Positions 7,407 through 11,666 of a stretch of DNA of 11,666 bases are shown here, in pieces (the first letter of the stretch is position 1; each line of letters starts with the position of its first letter). The notes beneath the pieces were generated by a model. The model did not search any database. It saw nothing but the letters and a program-made list of their open reading frames with translations, and was not told where the DNA came from. This stretch comes from Chrysochromulina parva. Lineage: Eukaryota > Haptophyta > Prymnesiales > Chrysochromulinaceae. Location: contig PJAB01001892.1 of the NCBI GenBank assembly GCA_002887195.1, forward strand, positions 1 through 11,666, given 5' to 3'. The position numbers were made by a program, and so were the translations under genes.

Positions 7407-7989
7407 GCTTGCTGCCCTGCATGTGCACCCTCTGGGAACTTTTCGTGAGCCCTAGTGTGAACACATAAATCGTCAAAGGGCGGGCGAACCTTACCTCCCT
7501 TTGAACTCCTTTCACCTTTGGCTCCGTTTTCGTGTCACGGCTGTATGCCATGCTGTATGCACGGTAGACCCTTCGTTTCGTTCACGCCTTTCCGTTCGTC
7601 CCGTTTCGTGCCGCACCTTACACAAGGTGCAACCAGGCTTAGGCGAGATCCTACTTCTACACGTAGCATCTACAGAGCATAGTAGACGAAACAGAGGTGC
7701 CACAGTTGCCACCCTCCTCGTGTGTATCCGGGATGCGGCATAGTTTGTAAAGGGTGCGGGGCCGATGTGGCGATGAGGCGCGGCGACCCAGCGATGTGTG
7801 CACCTCATCTTGGAATCGCCGCAAACTCTCGGCCGTGCCTTGATCCTAGGGCCTCCACGAGCCTCGCGAGTCTCCTCGGTTCGAGAGAAGCTTTGCCGCG
7901 GGTCGCATCATTTCTCCACAGGATCAAGGGAGCACGGCATCGTTGACGCACCGTTAGCGCTCATCGAGCTCCGGTGCCACGTCGTCGGG
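7395..7989. promoter_or_regulatory. Upstream region of the ankyrin gene / downstream region of the secreted-protein gene
   Basis: This 595-bp stretch separates two minus-strand genes. It must hold the 3' end of the gene at 7990-8904 and the promoter and 5' UTR of the ankyrin gene. On the minus strand an ATG at 7551 opens a 60-codon frame ending inside the ankyrin start region (7369), and an in-frame ATG lies at 7422. Either could act as an upstream frame. A hairpin with 7-bp arms, GCACCTT and AAGGTGC, lies at 7613-7630. I see no separate gene. Confidence 0.45.
7613..7630. repeat. Small hairpin, 7-bp stem with 4-nt loop
   Basis: GCACCTT, loop ACAC, AAGGTGC: a perfect stem in the promoter or 5' UTR region of the ankyrin gene. 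Its short length makes chance a fair explanation. Confidence 0.4.
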
Positions 7990-8904
7990 TCATTTGTCGC
8001 CCGTCATGTCTTTGACCGTCTCGACCTCAGCGAAGACGGAGCGGCCCGTCGCATCGCCAGCCCAGCTTCTCTTGACAATCACCGCCTGGTAAGAGTTGCG
8101 CGAGCCCGTGCCACCCGATGTGAGTGAGATCTCCAAGAACCCGGGACGACCGCGCAGGTCAACGCCTCCGCCGAGAGAGAGGGCCATCGTAAGCGGCGAC
8201 GTCGATTCGCAGCTGGGGGCCTGCCTGCTGCTTGCAGGCATGATAGCTCCGCTGGTGGCACCAAAATCGTCGAATCCGACACAATCTGTAAGCCACTGAC
8301 CATCGAGACCGCCAGGCTGCTGTGCAGCAACTTCATCAAGCTCATTAGGGCGCGGCGAAGCGCTCCAGCAACGCTCCTGCCATACGAGCACCTGGCTGGA
8401 CGACGCGAGCGTGCCGGAAGCTGGATCGAAGGTGCATCGCACACGCGTGCGCTCCTTGGGGCAGTCAAACGCCCCTGGCACAAAACTTGGCCGCTCGCCC
8501 CAGCCATCAAAAACAGTCTCGCAAGTCCAACATTCGCCGTCGCCGCCTGCGACTGCATCTATTGTCCAAGCGCGAGCGTTCAGCACATCGGGCTCAAACA
8601 TGGCTGAACCGTACGCCAACACCGTTGAACCACTGCAAGCACTGGGCAGCACGGAGGTGGAGATGTGTGCGCCATTGGGCGCCGGCTGTATTGTGCGGCG
8701 GTGAAGCACCTTGGACGACCACGATTCCGTAATCAGCTGCGCACAAAGTGAATCCGCGTTTCCGGAAGTTGAAAAGGCGGCGCAACGTCCTGCCCACTCG
8801 CCACCGAGCTTGAGCGCCGGGCGGGCGACCGACCGTGCAGCGTCGGTGCCTGTCGAGCACGCGAGCAGCACAGCGAGGACGCTCCGGGATGTGTGCTGCG
8901 GCAT
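7990..8904 (-). CDS. Secreted cysteine-rich protein with two G-x-W-x-x-x-C modules, 304 aa
   Basis: I do not recognise the family with certainty. The N-terminus reads as a signal peptide: a basic start (MPQHTSRS), a short hydrophobic core (VLAVLLAC) and small residues before a likely cut near DA/AR (about 22). The mature part has ten cysteines, an even number as expected for disulfides. Two segments share L-[GD]-G-[EQ]-W-x(3)-C-x(2)-F: residues 33-44 and 200-211. This suggests two related domains of about 165 and 100 residues. A G-x-W near the start of a beta-rich domain, plus later strands such as RVRCTFDPASGTLASSSQVLVWQE, recalls calycin/DUF3598-like barrels. That is a weak resemblance only. 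The start is ATG at 8904, and the stop is a TGA read at 7992-7990. The gene is divergent from the acyltransferase gene across 194 bp. A thylakoid-lumen or extracellular destination is possible but not shown. Confidence 0.8.
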   Translation of the reverse strand: MPQHTSRSVLAVLLACSTGTDAARSVARPALKLGGEWAGRCAAFSTSGNADSLCAQLITESWSSKVLHRRTIQPAPNGAHISTSVLPSACSGSTVLAYGSAMFEPDVLNARAWTIDAVAGGDGECWTCETVFDGWGERPSFVPGAFDCPKERTRVRCTFDPASGTLASSSQVLVWQERCWSASPRPNELDEVAAQQPGGLDGQWLTDCVGFDDFGATSGAIMPASSRQAPSCESTSPLTMALSLGGGVDLRGRPGFLEISLTSGGTGSRNSYQAVIVKRSWAGDATGRSVFAEVETVKDMTGDK

Positions 8905-9098
8905 CGTTAATCCATGAAGTCTAATTTAATTAAGATCGAGGAACACTTATTAATTATCTCTGCTGTTGGGGGAAGCTCTCGGAAGTGGTTTTGTGCGCGC
9001 GCGCGGCCGCCGGGGATTGAAACTTGACCCACACTTCTGGAAAGGCGAGCGCGCCTGTCATCAACGTGAGTCAGCGAGAGAGTGGGCCGCGAGACCAC
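8905..9098. promoter_or_regulatory. Compact divergent promoter with an AT-rich island
   Basis: These 194 bp separate the ATG of the secreted-protein gene (reading left) from the ATG of the carnitine acyltransferase (reading right). Positions about 8918-8960 are strikingly AT-rich for this window and include TTAATTAA and TTATTAATTAT. The flanks return to GC-rich. Such an island is a natural site for promoter opening and could serve both genes. On the plus strand an ATG at 8914 opens a 37-codon frame closing at 9027, a possible upstream frame if transcription begins that far left. Confidence 0.55.
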
Positions 9099-10985
9099 AT
9101 GTCGGCATTGACGTCGGAAGCCCTCTTCCCGACCCAGGCGGAGCTGCCGCCTCTGCCGCTGCCCGCACTCTCGGACACGCTGGCTCGCTACCTGAAAGCG
9201 GTCAAGCCTTTGCTCACTGAGACGGAGTACACCCACACACGGGCCGTCGTCGCCGATTTTGGCCGTGAGAGCGGCGATGGCATGGCGCTGCAGACCTTCC
9301 TCGAGGAGAAGGCGGACAGCGAGCGCAACTGGATGGAGGAGTGGTGGGAGCAACTAGCATATCTGCGCACTCGCACCACGATGGCTATCTTCATCAACTG
9401 GACGGGAGTCATGCCCGAATGGGGCATGCCAATGGACAATGTGACTGCCGGTGCGCTCATGCTCGAGGGCATGATGCGCATGCGCTCCAAGATTGAGGCC
9501 GGCAAGTTCGAAGTCGAGAAGCTGCGTGGGCAGCCGCTGGACATGCACCAGATGACGCGCATTTTCGGCATGACGCGCGTGCCTGCCGAGGGCGCCGACG
9601 AGCTTGTGCAGGTGCCGGACTCGAAGCACATCGCGGTGCTCCGCAACGGTGCGGTGCTCATCGTGCGCATTTACGACGGCGCTGGCCAGCCGCTGCCGCT
9701 GCCGCAGCTCAAGGCGTTGCTGCATGCGACCCTCGAGCTGGCGGACCGCTCGCAGCTCGAGGACCAGAGCATCGAGCAAGGCAAGATCGCAAAAGATGGC
9801 ACCGTCGTCGGCAGCCGAACTGACGTGTCGCTGCTCACAGCGCTCAACCGCGACGTGTGGGCCAAGGAGCGCGAGGCACTGCTTGCCGATCCGCTCTCGG
9901 GCGAGGCGCTCAAACTCGTCGAGAGTGCGATCTGCTGCGTCGCCTTCGAGCGCGAAGCACCGGCGACCAAGGAAGAGGTCGCGCGGCTGTGCTTGGGTGG
10001 CAGCTGCCGCAACAAGTGGTTCGACAAGTCGTTCACCTCGATCATCTTCGAGAATGGCCGGTGCGGCATCAACGCGGAGCACTCGCCCGTGGACGCGATG
10101 GCAATGGTCTCGCTCTTCGTCAACTCACTCGACGACATGCGCGCGCGCCTCGCCAAGGATCGTGCCGCATGCCTCGCACCGCCGCCGCCACTGTCTGCGG
10201 CGCCGCCGCGCCTGCTCGAGTGGCGGCTCGGGCCCCGTTCGCTCGCCGCCATCGAGCATGCGTCGGTGGAGGTGCGCGCGCTCGCGGACGACTGCGAGCT
10301 GTGCCACCTCGAGTTCCCTCATTTCGGCAAGGGCTTCATCAAGCGTGTCAACATGCACCCCGACTTCTTCATGCAGATGGCACTGCAGCTCACCATGCGG
10401 AAGCTGCATAACCTCAGCTGCGCGACATACGAGACGGGCCACACGCGCGCCTTTTTCCACGGGCGCACCGACGTGGTGCGCACGCTCTCGTGCGAGTCAG
10501 TCGCCTTCTGCGACGCGATGCTCGACGGCACCGCCACGGACTCCGCCAAGGTCGCTGCCCTCAGGGAAGCGTGCAAGGTGCACGGCGAGCAGTTGCAGCG
10601 CGTGCTCACCGGACAGGGCATCGACCGGCACCTGCTTGGCCTGTACATCGCCGCGAACCTCAAGGGGATGGACCCACTCCCGAGCCTGTTCAACGACCCG
10701 GCCTACAAACGGGCGGGCGGCGGCGGCAACTACCGCCTCTCGACCAGTAACGTCGGCTACACGCCGCTCTTCGGCGGCTTCGCGCCGATGACAGCCGACG
10801 GGTATGGCGCGTGCTACACGATGCTCGAGACCCGTATGAACATCATCATCACCACCTGGCGCTCGTGCCCGGAGACGTCTGCCGCGGCCTTCCGCGAGAT
10901 GCTCTCCAAGGTGCTCATAGAGATGCGGGCCCTCTGCACGCGCGTGGCTAGCGCAGAGGCTGGCGCCAAAGTTGCCAAGCTGTGA
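9099..10985 (+). CDS. Carnitine O-acyltransferase, predicted peroxisomal (C-terminal AKL), 628 aa
   Basis: The enzyme moves acyl groups between CoA and carnitine so that products of beta-oxidation can leave an organelle. The frame is open from a TTG at 9024, with an in-frame TGA at 9018, so the first ATG at 9099 must be the start. Its 628 residues match soluble family members. From residue about 10 (FPTQAELPPLPLPALSDTLA) the choline/carnitine acyltransferase domain begins. The catalytic His is residue 328 in GINAEHSPVDA (codon 10080-10082), with Asp 332 four residues on. The CoA-binding part is FGKGFIKR (about 409), followed by CATYETGHTRAFFHGRTDVV. The carnitine-site STS lies at 548-550 in YRLSTSN. 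No membrane segments are present, so it is not CPT1-like. The last three residues are AKL, a textbook type 1 peroxisomal signal also found in animal CrAT. The residue at the acyl-pocket position occupied by Met in CrAT is Gly here (559, in LFGGFAP), which suggests medium or longer chains. Confidence 0.95.
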   Translation: MSALTSEALFPTQAELPPLPLPALSDTLARYLKAVKPLLTETEYTHTRAVVADFGRESGDGMALQTFLEEKADSERNWMEEWWEQLAYLRTRTTMAIFINWTGVMPEWGMPMDNVTAGALMLEGMMRMRSKIEAGKFEVEKLRGQPLDMHQMTRIFGMTRVPAEGADELVQVPDSKHIAVLRNGAVLIVRIYDGAGQPLPLPQLKALLHATLELADRSQLEDQSIEQGKIAKDGTVVGSRTDVSLLTALNRDVWAKEREALLADPLSGEALKLVESAICCVAFEREAPATKEEVARLCLGGSCRNKWFDKSFTSIIFENGRCGINAEHSPVDAMAMVSLFVNSLDDMRARLAKDRAACLAPPPPLSAAPPRLLEWRLGPRSLAAIEHASVEVRALADDCELCHLEFPHFGKGFIKRVNMHPDFFMQMALQLTMRKLHNLSCATYETGHTRAFFHGRTDVVRTLSCESVAFCDAMLDGTATDSAKVAALREACKVHGEQLQRVLTGQGIDRHLLGLYIAANLKGMDPLPSLFNDPAYKRAGGGGNYRLSTSNVGYTPLFGGFAPMTADGYGACYTMLETRMNIIITTWRSCPETSAAAFREMLSKVLIEMRALCTRVASAEAGAKVAKL

Positions 10986-11083
10986 GGATGCACGCGGGCG
11001 CGCGTCCGCGAGGAGAGTTCAGCTCGCTTGCAACCGCTGGGCGCGAGCTCTGCGGGCTCGCACAAACGCTCCTCCGGGCGGTG

Positions 11084-11120
11084 CCATGGGCAGACACCAT
11101 GGGCGGTGCACCATGGACGG
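11084..11120. repeat. Three spaced CCATGG units in the acyltransferase 3' region
   Basis: CCATGG occurs at 11084, 11097 and 11111, embedded in related 13-14-bp units (CCATGGGCAGACA, CCATGGGCGGTGCA, CCATGGACGGTGCG). It looks like a short, decaying tandem repeat about 100 bp past the stop codon. Confidence 0.6.
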
Positions 11121-11132
11121 TGCGGCTCTGAG

Positions 11133-11170
11133 CTGTGCAGAGAACCGAGCCCGCTGTGCAGAAAACTGAG
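11133..11170. repeat. Two near-identical 17-bp units, 21 bp apart
   Basis: CTGTGCAGAGAACCGAG (11133-11149) and CTGTGCAGAAAACTGAG (11154-11170) differ at two positions. They follow directly on the CCATGG cluster, so this stretch has had more than one local duplication. Confidence 0.6.
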
Positions 11171-11648
11171 TCTGGGGCTGCACGTGGAGATGGCGCGGCC
11201 GCCGACCTTTCCCTATCGGTCGGCGTCAGGGCATGGCGGTGGGGTACCGCGAGTGTCGGCGGGCGCTGGAGAATTGTGTGATTGATCGTATGGGTAGGGT
11301 GTCTCTCGGAGTAGGCTCTCGTCTCCAGACCTGTAGCTCCAGCTGTATGCGTGTATGGTATCGTCGGACGATTATCGTCGCACGGTATGAGTTCTGTCCC
11401 TTCAAGCTTCATGTGTCGCGTTGCCATGGACGCCGCATGTGCGCATCTCGTCCTTGTGTTACCCGGCACCCGCGCTACTTCGCGCTTGTCGTCGGCTCCT
11501 TGACCACGTTATGATGCTGTCAGAGTTAGTTGTTCGTTTATCTTGTTCTTGATTAGCATGAAACACCTCCTGGTGGCGGTGGGCGGTTAGCCGTTGCCGT
11601 TAGGCGCGTGGCGTAACCTGCCCGGCCGCGCGCCCCGTCTGGCCGTTG

Positions 11649-11666
11649 ACGAAACCTCGGTTTCGT
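11649..11666. repeat. Perfect 8-bp inverted repeat at the right edge
   Basis: ACGAAACC, two bases TC, then GGTTTCGT, ending exactly on the last base of the window. It may continue outside. Function unknown; as a short hairpin it could be chance. Confidence 0.5.

Larger units (their letters stand above)
10986..11666. other. Right flank, no supported gene; 3' region of the acyltransferase gene with small repeats
   Basis: No frame in these 681 bases looks like a protein. The longest frames are cysteine/arginine-rich and lack family features. Two imperfect repeat clusters lie close behind the stop codon and a perfect 8-bp inverted repeat sits at the extreme right edge. From about 11280 on the GC content falls relative to the genes, as expected for intergenic DNA. 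The next gene presumably starts outside the window. Confidence 0.45.

Noticed and set aside
6907..7455. Plus-strand frame of 182 aa with a hydrophobic cysteine-containing heptad (A-C-F-A-L-G type) opposite the ankyrin gene's minisatellite
   Set aside because: It is the exact antisense of the 21-bp repeat, and its regularity follows from the repeat's period being divisible by three. It has no family features, and the minus strand carries a clear ankyrin gene.
9066..9120. GTGAGT at 9066 resembling a 5' splice site, with a possible 55-bp intron ending in GGAAG at 9120
   Set aside because: The acyltransferase frame is complete from the ATG at 9099 and homology begins soon after it. Splicing would remove that ATG, and no upstream exon in a suitable frame is visible.
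9604..10791. 395-aa plus-strand frame rich in Arg and Ser inside the acyltransferase gene
   Set aside because: Shadow of the acyltransferase in another phase; low-complexity composition and no domain.
1..11666. CRISPR array, mobile element or defence-type system
   Set aside because: No spaced direct repeats, transposase, integrase, terminal repeats or defence-type proteins were found. The gene content is ordinary eukaryotic housekeeping plus two unknowns.

Overview
The window looks like nuclear DNA from a GC-rich, gene-dense unicellular eukaryote, most likely a marine microalga of the haptophyte type. Three things point to a eukaryote: an ER-retrieval receptor (RER1), a Golgi-type exostosin glycosyltransferase with EGF-like modules, and a carnitine acyltransferase ending in a peroxisomal targeting tripeptide. 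The haptophyte suggestion is an inference from the high GC, the intronless genes, and the large ankyrin proteins built on a D-x-x-G-x-L-P-L-H-x-A repeat style. A related stramenopile alga is not excluded. No bacterial signals, mobile elements, CRISPR arrays, tRNAs or rRNAs were seen.

Six protein genes are supported, all as single uninterrupted reading frames that begin at ATG. From left to right they are: an unrecognised 217-residue protein (382-1035, +); an 854-residue type II membrane GT47/exostosin with EGF-like modules (1192-3756, -); RER1 (4094-4660, +); a 738-residue F-box-like/ankyrin protein with an N-terminal heptad minisatellite (5178-7394, -); a secreted cysteine-rich protein with two copies of a G-x-W-x-x-x-C motif (7990-8904, -); and a peroxisomal-type carnitine O-acyltransferase (9099-10985, +).

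The layout alternates strands. Genes 1/2 and 3/4 converge. Genes 2/3 and 5/6 diverge from short gaps (337 and 194 bp) that must carry both promoters. Genes 4/5 are the only tandem pair. The convergent gaps contain perfect palindromes, and the right flank (10986-11666) appears non-coding with small repeats.

The genes do not form an obvious pathway. The exostosin and RER1 share a promoter gap and both belong to the early secretory pathway, so co-expression is plausible but only inferred. I see no clear new multi-gene system. The most interesting points are a 16-bp tandem duplication that shifts frame at the start codon of the ankyrin gene, a carnitine acyltransferase that combines a peroxisomal AKL terminus with an open (glycine) acyl-pocket position, and the duplicated architecture of the secreted protein.
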